DNA of 64,000 nt from Hyphomicrobiales bacterium (lineage in GTDB: Bacteria; Pseudomonadota; Alphaproteobacteria; Rhizobiales; JAJFHR01). Numbering within the stretch: the stretch's first letter is position 1; each line of letters begins with the position of its first letter. Below the pieces are notes generated by a model. It saw only the letters and a list, made by a program, of their open reading frames with translations. It did not search any database and was not told the origin of the DNA. Below, one piece after another: positions 43,693 through 53,695 of the stretch. Location: NCBI GenBank assembly GCA_021775475.1, contig JAJFHS010000030.1, positions 1 to 64,000 on the forward strand, read 5' to 3'. Made by a program: the position numbers and the translations under genes.

Positions 43693-43860
43693 ATGGCAAA
43701 AGCTGCTACCGTTAAAATCAAGCTCGTCAGCACTGCTGATACTGGATTTTACTACGTCACCAAGAAAAACGCCCGAACCATGACCGAAAAAATGGTTCTG
43801 AAAAAATATGACCCCGTTGCCCGCAAGCACGTTGAGTTTAAGGAAGCCAAAATAAAATAG
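43693..43860 (+). CDS. rpmG: 50S ribosomal protein L33
   Basis: 55 residues, starting [19 protein letters not shown] and ending VEFKEAKIK, with the usual [11 protein letters not shown] core. It is the cysteine-free (zinc-independent) form. It has its own likely promoter and a strong terminator. Confidence 0.96.
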   Translation: MAKAATVKIKLVSTADTGFYYVTKKNARTMTEKMVLKKYDPVARKHVEFKEAKIK

Positions 43861-43892
43861 GCTTTACATCCTTGTTTGCGAACTGAATGATA

Positions 43893-43920
43893 AGGCATCG
43901 TATAATACGGTGCCTTTTTT
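43893..43920 (+). terminator. Intrinsic terminator of rpmG
   Basis: AGGCATCGT pairs with ACGGTGCCT (one G:U) across a short AT loop, followed by six T residues, 33 bases past the rpmG stop. Confidence 0.85.
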
Positions 43921-43976
43921 CGTTGCGGAACTCTCCAGAATTATATCACTCACAAATTTAAATCAGGGTATTTTCA

Positions 43977-45413
43977 ATGATCAAAAAAACAGATTTCTAT
44001 ATTGACGGTCAATGGGTTGCACCAGCAACACCGCACGATTTCGACGTGATAAACCCTGCCGACGAACAGGCCTATGCCGTCATTTCCTTAGGCTCATCCG
44101 TTGATGTGGACAAAGCCGTGGCGGCAGCGCGTACAGCGTTTGAAACCTATAGCCAGACCTCGCGCGATGAACGCCTGGCCCTGCTGGAAAAGCTGGCTGA
44201 AATTTATTCCAGACGCAGCACCGAAATGGCCGAAACAATCTCGGCTGAAATGGGCGCACCGATGACACTTGCAACCAACGCCCAGGCCGCTGCTGGTCTC
44301 GGCCACCTCAAGGCATTTATCCGCTCGTTGAAAGAATTTAATTTTGGCCATGCTTTGGGTGAGCATGCGCCAACCGAGTACATTTCGCACGAACCGATTG
44401 GCGTTTGCGGATTGATCACACCATGGAACTGGCCCATGAATCAGGTAACGCTAAAAGTAATACCAGCACTTGCCGTTGGCTGCACTGTGGTCCTCAAACC
44501 AAGCGAGATTGCCCCCATGTCGGCCCTGCTGTTTGCTGAAATGATTGATGAAGCGGGCTTTCCTCCCGGTGTTTTTAATCTTGTAAACGGTGATGGCCTG
44601 TCTGTTGGGGAGGCCATGTCCTCTCATCGCGACATTGATATGATGTCTTTTACCGGCTCAACCCGCGCTGGCATTGCAGTCTCCAAAGCCGCAGCTGAAA
44701 CCGTCAAACGAGTGACACTTGAACTTGGCGGAAAATCTCCAAATATTGTCTTTGAAGATGTTGATATCGCCAAGGCCGTCAAAGCCGGTGTTTTACACTG
44801 CTTCAACAATACCGGCCAATCCTGTAATGCTCCCACGCGCATGCTGGTGCAGCGTTCCATCTATGAGAATGCTGTAAAAACCGCCGTTGAAGTGGGAGAA
44901 AATGTCGAAGTTGGCAATCCCGCAAAAGAAGGCCGTCATATCGGCCCGCTGGTTTCAGATGTACATTTTAACAAAGTGCAGGGCCTGATCCAGAAGGGCA
45001 TCGATGAAGGTGCTAGACTGGTGCTGGGCGGCACTGGCAGGCCCGAAGGGTTCAATCAGGGCTATTTCGTCCGCCCCACTATTTTTGCCGACGCTGACAA
45101 TGACATGACCATCGCGCGCGAAGAAGTGTTTGGACCGGTTTTAGTGATGATCCCGTTTGACAGCGAAGAAGACGCTATCAAAATAGCCAATGATACTCCT
45201 TACGGCCTGTCCGCCTATATCCAAAGCGGCAGCGAGGAGCGCACCAAACGGGTATCAAAGCGCCTGCGTGCTGGAATGGTGTTAATAAACGGTGCCACAC
45301 GCCCCGGTGGCAGTCCCTTTGGCGGCTACAAGCAGTCCGGCAACGGGCGTGAAGGCGGCACCTGGGGGCTGGAAGACTTTCTCGAAGTCAAGGCAACAAG
45401 CGGCTACGCTTGA
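43977..45413 (+). CDS. Aldehyde dehydrogenase family protein
   Basis: 478 residues, the NAD(P)-dependent ALDH fold. The Rossmann region contains ITPWNWPMNQVTLKVIPAL, LKPSEIAPMSA and FTGSTRAG. The general base Glu is in TLELGGKSPN (about 247), the nucleophile Cys in NNTGQSCNAPTRM (about 281), and EEVFGPVLVMI is further on. It oxidises an aldehyde to an acid; the substrate cannot be read. It stands between rpmG and the structured RNA candidate, away from any catabolic operon. Confidence 0.92.
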   Translation: MIKKTDFYIDGQWVAPATPHDFDVINPADEQAYAVISLGSSVDVDKAVAAARTAFETYSQTSRDERLALLEKLAEIYSRRSTEMAETISAEMGAPMTLATNAQAAAGLGHLKAFIRSLKEFNFGHALGEHAPTEYISHEPIGVCGLITPWNWPMNQVTLKVIPALAVGCTVVLKPSEIAPMSALLFAEMIDEAGFPPGVFNLVNGDGLSVGEAMSSHRDIDMMSFTGSTRAGIAVSKAAAETVKRVTLELGGKSPNIVFEDVDIAKAVKAGVLHCFNNTGQSCNAPTRMLVQRSIYENAVKTAVEVGENVEVGNPAKEGRHIGPLVSDVHFNKVQGLIQKGIDEGARLVLGGTGRPEGFNQGYFVRPTIFADADNDMTIAREEVFGPVLVMIPFDSEEDAIKIANDTPYGLSAYIQSGSEERTKRVSKRLRAGMVLINGATRPGGSPFGGYKQSGNGREGGTWGLEDFLEVKATSGYA

Positions 45414-45431
45414 GCCTGAAGCCAGTTATTT

Positions 45432-45600
45432 AAAATAAAAGGGTGGTCGACCTGGGATTGCGGTACACGAGGAGGCCACTCCTACCGCCCACAGGCCGAC
45501 CGTAACCCCACGGACCCAGGAGATGCGGCGGACCTGAGTAAACCCGTAGGGTATTCGAAGGGATAAGCGTCTGATAGGAATTAAACACCGGCATAATTGA
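45432..45600 (-). ncRNA. Candidate structured RNA, probably transcribed leftward
   Basis: A fully nested fold can be drawn from the bases. Closing pairs are 45441-45444 (GGGT) with 45542-45545 (ACCC) and 45445-45448 (GGTC) with 45531-45534 (GACC), then 45451-45456 (CCTGGG) with 45515-45520 (CCCAGG). Two hairpins sit inside: 45460-45464/45484-45488 with an inner AGGAG/CTCCT stem, and 45500-45503/45510-45513. On the minus strand the closing ACCC is followed by TTTTATTTT, so the transcript probably ends there. The region has much higher GC than its flanks and no convincing protein. I do not recognise it as RNase P, SRP RNA or tmRNA; a 6S-type RNA cannot be excluded. The 5' end is a guess. Confidence 0.6.
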
Positions 45601-45806
45601 ATTTGTAGCGCATGGCCTCACAATTCAATCAGGTATCTGATGCAACTTCCTGTCAAACCTTGACCCGACAATTGATAATCCTATTTAGGCTCATCGGTCG
45701 TGAAAGGCAAAGCATTCATGGACTTCTTAAAGGGATTTAGATTTTGTTCGTAAAGGGTTAACCTTAACATCTACAGAACAAGGTTAACAGCAAGCAGCAG
45801 TACTCC

Positions 45807-47180
45807 TTAGGCAGCTTCCGCAACCACGCGGTTTCGCCCGTCATTCTTGGCGCGATAAAGAGCCTGATCTGCGCGTTTTAGAATGGTCTCCGGCGTATCA
45901 TCGAGCTGCTCCAGACATGCCACACCGACACTACAGGTAAGATCGAGGCTGCCATTGTCGACACTGACATAAAAAACGCTGGATGCTATGCACTGGCGTA
46001 TCCTCTCGCCGACCATAAAGGCGAATGACAAGTCCGTATCGGGCATAACCAGAACAAACTCTTCACCACCAAACCGGCAGGCCAGATCAATGCCGCGAAT
46101 ATTTTTGAGAATTCTCTTGGAAAATTCCTTCAACACCTCATCACCAACATCATGACCATAGGTATCATTCACAGCCTTGAAGTGATCAATATCGAGGATA
46201 ATCAGGGATATATCCTTGCCGCAGTTAGCCGCCTTATCGACCAGCGATGCAATATGGCCTTCCATATAGCGACGATTGTACAGACCGGTTAAAGAATCGG
46301 TAATCGCCAGTTCCATGCTTTGTTCAACACTGTCGCGCAATTGTTCCGTATAGCGTCGCCTTTTGAGTTGGGAACGCACCCGCACCAGCAATTCATTGCG
46401 ATCGAGTGGGCGCATCAGATAATCGTTTACGCCGATATCAAGTCCGCGCAACAATCTGGTGTTGTCATCAGCCTCGACCAGCACAAGAATGGACAAATCA
46501 CGCGTGCGCTCAATTGAACGCAAGTGTGAACACAGGCGCAGACCGTCATAATTATTCAGAGAGAGGCTGACAATCAGCAATTCGCAATCCATCTCCGGGA
46601 TTTTAACCAATGCTTCCTGCGGATCAGAAATCACTTCAATTTTGTGGAATTCTTTCAGGGTTTCAACAATCCGCTCGGCCGAACTTACCTGATCTTCCAC
46701 CAGCAAAATTCGCCCCGGTGCCTTTAATGTTTCTGCGACCAGTTCTTCCTGGTCCATCAATCCCATACGTTCTGATGTGGCTGCACGCATGCGCAACTCA
46801 TCAGTGACCATCTTCAGGCGCACCAGACTTTTGACCCGGGCCAGAAGGGCCACATCATTGACCGGCTTGGTCAAAAAATCTTCCGCACCCGCTTCCAGCC
46901 CTTGAACCCTGTCGCTAGGCTGATCGAGTGCTGTAATCATGACCACGGGAATATGCTGGGTTGCCGGGTTGGATTTAATCCGGCGACAGGTTTCAAACCC
47001 GTCCATACCCGGCATCATCACATCGAGTAGAACAATATCAGGCAAAGAACGCTGCACGATTTCGAGCGCTTCTGTTCCGCTCATGGCGGTCAGCACATCG
47101 AAATATTCCGCTGTTAGCTTGGCTTCAAGTAATTTGACATTGGCCAAAATATCATCAACCACCAGAATGCGCGCAGTCAT
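45807..47180 (-). CDS. pleD: Response regulator/diguanylate cyclase PleD
   Basis: PleD makes cyclic di-GMP at the cell pole and couples cell-cycle signalling to motility and stalk or surface functions. 457 residues: first receiver (about 3-120) with the phospho-acceptor in [14 protein letters not shown], a second receiver-like domain (about 155-270) that lacks the acceptor wording ([13 protein letters not shown]), then a GGDEF domain (about 290-455) with [13 protein letters not shown] as active site. The start overlaps the divK stop by 4 bases. Confidence 0.95.
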   Translation of the reverse strand: MTARILVVDDILANVKLLEAKLTAEYFDVLTAMSGTEALEIVQRSLPDIVLLDVMMPGMDGFETCRRIKSNPATQHIPVVMITALDQPSDRVQGLEAGAEDFLTKPVNDVALLARVKSLVRLKMVTDELRMRAATSERMGLMDQEELVAETLKAPGRILLVEDQVSSAERIVETLKEFHKIEVISDPQEALVKIPEMDCELLIVSLSLNNYDGLRLCSHLRSIERTRDLSILVLVEADDNTRLLRGLDIGVNDYLMRPLDRNELLVRVRSQLKRRRYTEQLRDSVEQSMELAITDSLTGLYNRRYMEGHIASLVDKAANCGKDISLIILDIDHFKAVNDTYGHDVGDEVLKEFSKRILKNIRGIDLACRFGGEEFVLVMPDTDLSFAFMVGERIRQCIASSVFYVSVDNGSLDLTCSVGVACLEQLDDTPETILKRADQALYRAKNDGRNRVVAEAA

Positions 47181-47551
47181 CGAGTTTCTCCCAAAATCCG
47201 GTCTATTGTTTTAATAAAATGAGATACCGAAATGGGTTTGGATATGTAGGCTTCGCAGCCACCATCACGTATTTTTTCCTCATCCCCCTTCATGGCGAAG
47301 GCGGTCACGGCTATCACCGGTATTTTACGCAACTCATCATCCTCTTTTAGCCACTTTGTCACTTCCAGCCCAGAAACTTCCGGCAGTTGAATATCCATCA
47401 AAATCAGATCAGGATTGTGCGCGCGCGCCAGATCAAGAGCTTTCAGTCCTTCGCGGGTCTCCAGAGTTTCATAACCATGGGCTTCCAAAACATCATTGAA
47501 CAGTTTCAAATTGAGTTCATTATCTTCAACGATGAGTATTTTTTTTGTCAT
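47177..47551 (-). CDS. divK: Single-domain response regulator DivK
   Basis: DivK is the polar cell-cycle response regulator that acts with PleC, DivJ and DivL. 124 residues, one receiver domain: [23 protein letters not shown] at the start, phospho-acceptor D53 in [27 protein letters not shown], and the lysine in AYISKPISV. The divK-pleD operon order is the standard alphaproteobacterial one. Confidence 0.96.
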   Translation of the reverse strand: MTKKILIVEDNELNLKLFNDVLEAHGYETLETREGLKALDLARAHNPDLILMDIQLPEVSGLEVTKWLKEDDELRKIPVIAVTAFAMKGDEEKIRDGGCEAYISKPISVSHFIKTIDRILGETR

Positions 47552-47705
47552 CAGGCCAACCCTTCACGTGTCTCAGGAACACTTGCCCGCTAACCACTTA
47601 CCCCAGGCACATAGAATCTGTTATTGCTTAGCACAAATTAGGTAACCATCTGCTTAACTTCTGGCGCACAAGCTGTCAGCAGACGCCGTCAACAGGATCG
47701 AAATC

Positions 47706-47984
47706 GTGAAACAAAATGAAGCTGAAACCATAGCACTCAATGCCTTAAGCTTTCTGGTCGGCAATGAAACCCGCCTGGAACGGTTTATGTCACTATCGGG
47801 AATGGATGCGACCGCGCTTAAAAACAATGCGTCTGACCCGGTTTTTCTGGCGGGAATACTCGATTATCTGTTACAGGATGAAACTCTGGTCTATATGTTC
47901 GCTGAAGAATACAACCTCGCTCCAGCCCTGCCCACCACAGCCCGCCGCACACTTGTTGGTGGCAACACCGGAGACTTTCATTGA
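47706..47984 (+). CDS. DUF3572 family protein
   Basis: 92 residues, helical, recognised by ETIALNALSFLVGNETRLERFM and LAGILDYLLQDETLVYMFAEE. The family is confined to alphaproteobacteria and usually sits next to divK-pleD and dinB, as here; its function is unknown. It is divergent from divK, and its stop overlaps the TTG start of the next gene. Confidence 0.9.
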   Translation: MKQNEAETIALNALSFLVGNETRLERFMSLSGMDATALKNNASDPVFLAGILDYLLQDETLVYMFAEEYNLAPALPTTARRTLVGGNTGDFH

Positions 47985-48697
47985 CCCCACCTAACTCTGA
48001 AAGGCTCGACCGGTTATTGAGTATGAATGCTTCTGACCCCCTCACCACATCTGAAATTGATGCACTGGCACTTGGCGATACCAAGCCTATCATCATATGC
48101 GACGTCGATGAGGTAATCTTTCATTTCCTCGGTGGCCTCGAACAACACCTAGCCCAACAACAATGCTGGCTTGATCCAGCCAGCTTTGCCCTGACCGGAA
48201 ACATCCGGCATAGAAGCACCAATGAGCCGGTGTCGAAGGAGCGTGTCGGCGAATTGCTGTTTGGGTTTTTCGACGATTACGCCCATTTACTCAAACCCAT
48301 CGATGGTGCCCGGCAGGTGTTGCAAACTCTGGCTGAAACCTGCGACATTGTCTTGCTCACCAATCTGCCACGCACCTACCTTGAACCACGAAAACAAAAC
48401 CTGTGCGCAGAAGGCTTCGATTACCCCCTTGTCATTAACAGCGGCGCCAAGGGTCATGCAGTCGCCCGCATCAATCAATACGGTGGCCGACCGACATTTT
48501 TTCTTGATGACAGCCCGGCCAATATTCATTCGGTTGCAGAGATAGCACCTGAAACAATTCTCATTCATTTTATGCAGGATGAGCGTTTCCGCAAAGTCAT
48601 GCCGGATATGCCCCAAACTGCATTGCAGGCCGAAAACTGGCTGCAAACCAGCACTTTTATTGAAAACAGCATTCGCCAGCAGGCCAACTCAGGCTAA
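47981..48697 (+). CDS. HAD-superfamily hydrolase-like protein
   Basis: 238 residues, TTG start overlapping the previous stop (TTGA). HAD motif I is DVDEVIF (about residue 41, Dx-D), motif II the VLLTNLP strand (about 125), and motif IV FFLDDSPAN (about 174). A helical cap lies between. Phosphatase activity on an unknown substrate is likely. It is coupled to DUF3572 upstream and the ROK gene downstream. Confidence 0.8.
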   Translation: MTPPNSERLDRLLSMNASDPLTTSEIDALALGDTKPIIICDVDEVIFHFLGGLEQHLAQQQCWLDPASFALTGNIRHRSTNEPVSKERVGELLFGFFDDYAHLLKPIDGARQVLQTLAETCDIVLLTNLPRTYLEPRKQNLCAEGFDYPLVINSGAKGHAVARINQYGGRPTFFLDDSPANIHSVAEIAPETILIHFMQDERFRKVMPDMPQTALQAENWLQTSTFIENSIRQQANSG

Positions 48698-49602
48698 TGG
48701 CAGATCAACACAAAATCGGTATTGACGTCGGCGGCACCAAAATTGCCGCCATACTGCTTAAACCCAATGGCGAAGTAATCGTTGAAAAACGCATTACTTC
48801 CCCACGTAATGATTACCAAAAAACTGTTCAAACTCTCCAGAAAACAGTCTTTCAACTGGAAAGCATTCTGTCCCGAAAAGCATCGGTTGGCATCGGTATA
48901 CCCGGATCAATCTCCCCCGCCACCGGCCTGGTACAAAATGCCAATTCCACCTGGCTCAATAGCAAGCCCCTGCTTGAAGACCTGTCGCAGGCACTTGATC
49001 GCAAAATCAAAATAGAAAACGATGCCAATTGTTTTGCCTTGTCCGAAGCTCTTGATGGAGCCGGACAAGGACATCGCATGGTTTTTGGCGTCATTATCGG
49101 GACCGGTTGTGGTGGCGGACTGGTGTTTGACAATAAACTGATTACCGGGCCCCATGCCATTGGCGGCGAGTGGGGGCATAATCCCCTGCCGTGGCCAACG
49201 CATGAAGAGTTAGGCGAAGTTCAATGCTGGTGCGGAAAAAATGACTGCATTGAGTGCTGGGTATCGGGCACCGGTATGAGCGCGGATCATCTTCGTCACA
49301 CACATCAAAACCTCGATGCAAAAGACATTGCCACCCAGGCATTGGACGGGCAAAAACCAGCCTTTGACACCTTTAACCGTTTCGCGTCACGTCTGGCCCG
49401 CAGTCTCGCCCAGATGGTCAATATTATCGATCCCGATGCCATCGTCCTCGGTGGTGGCTTATCCAACATTGACATGATTTACGAAACACTACCCGAAATC
49501 ATGCTGCCCTATATTTTCGCCGATCACTTCAATCCATGCATATTGAAACCAAAGTTTGGCGATGCCAGCGGCGTGCGTGGTGCTGCACATTTATGGCCGT
49601 GA
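48697..49602 (+). CDS. ROK-family sugar kinase (fructokinase/NagK type)
   Basis: 301 residues. The phosphate-binding loop is GIDVGGTKIAAI (about 8-19), IGIPGSISPATG follows, then the sugar-binding ENDANCFALSEA and the ROK signature with zinc ligands CWCGKNDCIECWVSGTG (about 187-203). GGEWGHNPL precedes it. The protein lacks an N-terminal HTH, so it is a kinase rather than a repressor. The sugar could be fructose, glucose or N-acetylglucosamine. It shares one base with the HAD stop. Confidence 0.88.
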   Translation: MADQHKIGIDVGGTKIAAILLKPNGEVIVEKRITSPRNDYQKTVQTLQKTVFQLESILSRKASVGIGIPGSISPATGLVQNANSTWLNSKPLLEDLSQALDRKIKIENDANCFALSEALDGAGQGHRMVFGVIIGTGCGGGLVFDNKLITGPHAIGGEWGHNPLPWPTHEELGEVQCWCGKNDCIECWVSGTGMSADHLRHTHQNLDAKDIATQALDGQKPAFDTFNRFASRLARSLAQMVNIIDPDAIVLGGGLSNIDMIYETLPEIMLPYIFADHFNPCILKPKFGDASGVRGAAHLWP

Positions 49603-49620
49603 CGATCAGTTCTGTGTAAT

Positions 49621-50925
49621 ATGACCCCTCAGCTAGGAAACCCTATGTCCGGTGATGAATTCATCCCCGGTTTTTGCCGGGACTGTCTTAAAGATGCAGG
49701 CAAGGTATCGCGCTGCCTGCATTGCGGCAGCCCGCGCCTGTTGCGTCACCGTGAAATCAACGATCTCGCCATTGCCCACATCGATTGTGATGCGTTTTAC
49801 GCTACAATAGAAAAGCGCGACAATCCTGAACTGAAAGACCAGCCCGTGATCATCGGTGGCGGCAAACGCGGCGTTGTCGCAACCGCTTGTTATATTGCCC
49901 GCATCCACGGCGTGCACTCAGCCATGCCGATGTTCAAGGCACTGAAAGCCTGCCCGCAGGCGATCGTCATAAAACCGGACATGAAAAAATATGCAAGCGT
50001 CGGACGCGAAGTCAAACAGATGATGCTGAGCCTCACACCTTTTGTTGAATCGATTTCGATAGACGAAGCCTTCCTTGATCTCAAGGGCACCGAGCGTCTG
50101 CACAAACACCCGCCTTCACACATTCTGGCGCAATTGGCCACACGCATTGAAAATGAAATAGGCATCAGTGTTTCGGTTGGCTTGTCCTACAACAAATTCC
50201 TGGCAAAAATCGCATCAGACCTGGACAAACCCCTGGGCTTTTCAATCATCGGTCTACAAGAAGCCCAATCCTTCCTCAAACGCCAAAACGTCTCGATCAT
50301 CTGGGGGGTGGGGACAGCTCTCCAGCGCAAACTCAAAGCCCGTGGCATTATAACGATTTCCGATCTTCTGGCCCATGATCAGGCGAGTTTGATGAAACAC
50401 CATGGCGTCATGGGCAAAAGACTGTACGAACTGGCCCGCGCACAAGATAACCGCCAGATCAAACCCGGCAGTGCGATGAAAAGCGTCAGTGCCGAAACCA
50501 CCTTTAACACTGACATTAAGGATGTTGCCGAACTTGAGCGCATACTGTGGCAATTATGCGAAAAAGTCTCCGCCCGCGCCAAGGCAAAGAACATCGCCGG
50601 ACGTTGCGCCACCCTGAAACTCAAAACCGCAGATTTCAAATCCCGCACCCGCAGTCGCACCCTCGACCAGCCAACCCAATTGGCCGATCGTCTGTTTGAC
50701 GCTGCAAAAGCGCTGCTGAAACCCGAGATAGACGGCACCGCCTTCCGCCTCATCGGCATCGGCTTTTCACAGTTGCAAAATAACGCTGCTGCCGATCAGG
50801 CCAGCCTGTTCGACCACGACCTCAACAAACGCGCCGACGTCGAGCATGCCATGGACACGATCAGGGACAGGTTCGGGTCAACCAGCATCGAAAAGGGCAT
50901 CGGGTTTAAACCAGGCAACAGATAA
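49621..50925 (+). CDS. dinB: DNA polymerase IV
   Basis: A Y-family lesion-bypass polymerase, 434 residues. An N-terminal extension with a likely zinc knuckle (CRDCLKDAGKVSRCLHCG, about 19-36), usual for the rhizobial form, precedes the palm: IAHIDCDAFYATIEK (first Asp) and ISIDEAFLDLKG (Asp-Glu pair, about 143). The little-finger domain follows (SVSAETTFNTDI onward). The C-terminus lacks an obvious beta-clamp peptide. An ATG at 49645 is an alternative start. Confidence 0.95.
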   Translation: MTPQLGNPMSGDEFIPGFCRDCLKDAGKVSRCLHCGSPRLLRHREINDLAIAHIDCDAFYATIEKRDNPELKDQPVIIGGGKRGVVATACYIARIHGVHSAMPMFKALKACPQAIVIKPDMKKYASVGREVKQMMLSLTPFVESISIDEAFLDLKGTERLHKHPPSHILAQLATRIENEIGISVSVGLSYNKFLAKIASDLDKPLGFSIIGLQEAQSFLKRQNVSIIWGVGTALQRKLKARGIITISDLLAHDQASLMKHHGVMGKRLYELARAQDNRQIKPGSAMKSVSAETTFNTDIKDVAELERILWQLCEKVSARAKAKNIAGRCATLKLKTADFKSRTRSRTLDQPTQLADRLFDAAKALLKPEIDGTAFRLIGIGFSQLQNNAAADQASLFDHDLNKRADVEHAMDTIRDRFGSTSIEKGIGFKPGNR

Positions 50926-50997
50926 AACAACCTCGAAAAGAGATGCGCAATTGTGTAGAATTGATTCGCATCTGAGCTGAGCGAGGAACAAGCTTTC

Positions 50998-53685
50998 ATG
51001 AACAGAGCCGAAAAACGTCGCCAGCACAAACTGGCGCAAAAGGCAGCGAAGAAATCAAAATCTTCACAATCGGCAGACCTGTCCTTTCAGCCAGCTATTG
51101 ATCTTGCCGTACAGCACCAGAACGCCGGACGATTTTCTGAAGCTGAAGCTATCTATAAACAGATTTTACGATCTGATCCCGACCAGCCCGTGGCCCTGCA
51201 TCTGTTGGGCGTTATCGCTTTTCAGGTCGGTAAAAGTGCTATTGCCGTCGATCTCATCACCAAAGCTCTCACCTTGCAGCCCGATTACTCCACGGCGCAT
51301 AATAATCTTGGCAATGCATTACAAAGCCTGGGCCGACTGCAAGATGCTGTTTCCAGCTACGGCAAGGCTATCACTCTCAAACCTGATTATCCCCAAGCCC
51401 ATAACAATCTCGGCAATACCTTGCACAGCCTCGGTTCGCTGACAGAGGCCGAAGCGAGCTACCTTAAAGCGCTCGCCCTCAAACCAGACTACGCCATGGT
51501 GTATAACAATCTCGGCAATACGCTCCACGATCTGGGCCGACTGATCGAAGCTAAAAACGCCTTCAACAAAGCCCTGACTATTCAACCTGATTACGCTATG
51601 GCGCACAGTAATCTTGGCAATGTTCTCAAAGACCTGGGAAAATTTGATGACGCCGTTTCAAACCAGCAAAAAGCCATCGCCCTCCAACCCGATTTTGTTG
51701 AAGCACACAACAATCTTGGCAACACCTATCAAAATCAGGGGCGACTGGCTGAGGCGGTGGCAAGTTACCAAAAAGCCATCACCATCAAGCCTGATTATGC
51801 CGAAGCATACAATAATCTTGGCACCGCCTTCCAAAACCAGGGACAACTGGAAAACGCCGTAGCAAGCTATCAACAAGCACTTGTTATCCAGCCCGATTAT
51901 GCCGAGGCCCACAACAACCTTGGAAACGCCTATAATGGCCTGGGAAAACTGGATGAGGCTATGGCCAGCTTTCAAAAAGCGCTGGCAATTGAGCCTGAAT
52001 ATGCGGTGGCTTACGCCAATCTTGGCAATACCCTCAAAGATCTTGATAAACGTGAAGAAGCATTCAGGTGTTATCAACGCGCCATTGCGATCAGCCCGGA
52101 GAATGGAAGTCTTTGGACCGGTTTGTCGGCATCTCTGGAAACCATATCGTTTTCAGCTGTTGATGATACTCTTTGGCCGACGCTTCAGCATCTGATGGAC
52201 ATGCCTACGGTACGCCCATCCAACATTGCCATGTCCTTGCTTAGCGCAATTCGCCATTACCCGCGTTTCCAGTTAATTATCGAAACGACCACCTCCCCCA
52301 ATTCACCGGACAACATTGACTATGCCCAGGTAGCACCACAACTGTCCAAGATGCCTCTTTTGCTTGGCCTCATGGCCCTGTGCCCAATCTATGATCTTGA
52401 AATAGAGGGCATGTTCAAAGCCCTTCGTCGTTCCATGATTACAGAAACGATTGCAGGAAATATAGATGAGAACTGCTTGCCGTTTTCAACCGCTCTGGCT
52501 CTGCAATGTTTTACCAATGAGTATGTTTTTTGCGAAAGCGATGAAGAAAAAAATCTGGTTGAAGGTCTTGAACACCAGATTGCGACATTGGTCGAAAACC
52601 AGCACGAAGTATCCCCCAACCTCATTGCCGCTCTGGCTGCCTACAGGCCCTTGTATCGCTTCTCCTGGGCACAATCGTTGGCCAAATGCAAGTGGTCTGG
52701 TGAACTTGAACCGGTGATTAAACGGCTTATACTGGAGCCAGACGATGAGGACCAGCGGCGCTGTCAAATTCCCCGGATCACTTCGATCGAGGGTGCCGTG
52801 TCTCAATCGGTTCGCGAGCAATATGAGGAAAACCCCTACCCGCGCTGGATAAAAACAGATGTAAAAGAAAAAGGCAGAGCGATTGGATCGATCCTGCAGG
52901 CACCGCCACTGCAGTTTGATCTCAACGATTATACCTCACCACAAAACCCGGAAATCCTGATCGCGGGGTGCGGCACCGGCCAGCACGTCGTCAACACCAA
53001 TTCACGGTTTTCCAATGCGAGCATTCTCGCCGTTGATTTAAGTCTGAGCAGTCTTTCCTACGCTGCCCGCAAAACCGAAGAACTGGGCCTCACCAATATA
53101 GAATTTGTGCAGGGTGACATTATGGAACTGTCGAGTATCGGGCGGCAGTTTGACCTCATCGAATGCTCCGGCGTCCTCCATCATCTCGGCGACCCGGTAG
53201 CTGGTTGGCAGGTGCTGACAGACCTGTTGCGCAGCAATGGGGTGATGAAAATCGCCTTGTACAGCGAATTGGCCCGTCAGGACATCGTGCAGGCTCGTTC
53301 ACTGATTGCTGAAAAGGCCTATGGCGCCTCGCCACAAGAAATTCGCCAATGCCGCCAGGACATCATAACCATGGCCGAAGACGGAAATCTTCAGATGGCA
53401 AAATTAGTCAAGAGCAGGGATTTTTTCAGCCTCAGCGATTGTCGCGATCTGATTTTCCACGTTCAGGAACATCGGTTTACCCTGCCCCAGATAGAGCAGA
53501 CGTTAAAGACACTCAACCTTGAATTCCTGGGATTTGAAATGCGCAATCAAAACACTTTGTGGGAATTCAAAGAAACCAACCCGGACAGGCATGCACTGAC
53601 TTCGCTTGAAAAATGGCACGAATTTGAACTCGAACACCCCAATACGTTCAGAGCCATGTATCAGTTCTGGTGTGAAAAAATATAG
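50998..53685 (+). CDS. TPR repeat protein fused to a SAM-dependent methyltransferase
   Basis: 895 residues. A basic N-terminus (residues 1-25) leads into about ten tandem TPRs (about residues 30-370), several nearly identical with YNNLGNT-type and KPDYA-type ends; the gene therefore shows a 102-bp periodicity at 51.25-52.1 kb. A helical linker follows (about 380-590). The methyltransferase domain starts near 650 with the SAM-binding ILIAGCGTGQHVVN, then LAVDLSLSSLSYA and IECSGVLHHLGDP. The same fusion is known in other Proteobacteria; the methyl acceptor is unknown. Confidence 0.88.
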   Translation: MNRAEKRRQHKLAQKAAKKSKSSQSADLSFQPAIDLAVQHQNAGRFSEAEAIYKQILRSDPDQPVALHLLGVIAFQVGKSAIAVDLITKALTLQPDYSTAHNNLGNALQSLGRLQDAVSSYGKAITLKPDYPQAHNNLGNTLHSLGSLTEAEASYLKALALKPDYAMVYNNLGNTLHDLGRLIEAKNAFNKALTIQPDYAMAHSNLGNVLKDLGKFDDAVSNQQKAIALQPDFVEAHNNLGNTYQNQGRLAEAVASYQKAITIKPDYAEAYNNLGTAFQNQGQLENAVASYQQALVIQPDYAEAHNNLGNAYNGLGKLDEAMASFQKALAIEPEYAVAYANLGNTLKDLDKREEAFRCYQRAIAISPENGSLWTGLSASLETISFSAVDDTLWPTLQHLMDMPTVRPSNIAMSLLSAIRHYPRFQLIIETTTSPNSPDNIDYAQVAPQLSKMPLLLGLMALCPIYDLEIEGMFKALRRSMITETIAGNIDENCLPFSTALALQCFTNEYVFCESDEEKNLVEGLEHQIATLVENQHEVSPNLIAALAAYRPLYRFSWAQSLAKCKWSGELEPVIKRLILEPDDEDQRRCQIPRITSIEGAVSQSVREQYEENPYPRWIKTDVKEKGRAIGSILQAPPLQFDLNDYTSPQNPEILIAGCGTGQHVVNTNSRFSNASILAVDLSLSSLSYAARKTEELGLTNIEFVQGDIMELSSIGRQFDLIECSGVLHHLGDPVAGWQVLTDLLRSNGVMKIALYSELARQDIVQARSLIAEKAYGASPQEIRQCRQDIITMAEDGNLQMAKLVKSRDFFSLSDCRDLIFHVQEHRFTLPQIEQTLKTLNLEFLGFEMRNQNTLWEFKETNPDRHALTSLEKWHEFELEHPNTFRAMYQFWCEKI

Positions 53686-53695
53686 CCGGAGACAC

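Noticed and set aside
45430-45621. Leftward open frame of 63 codons overlapping the RNA candidate
   Set aside because: Composition is driven by the GC-rich stems, there is no start signal, and the stems explain the conservation-like appearance better.
51250-52100. Regular DNA repeats that could suggest a CRISPR array
   Set aside because: The period is 102 bp, the frame is open throughout, and the units translate as TPRs. No CRISPR array or cas gene is in the window.
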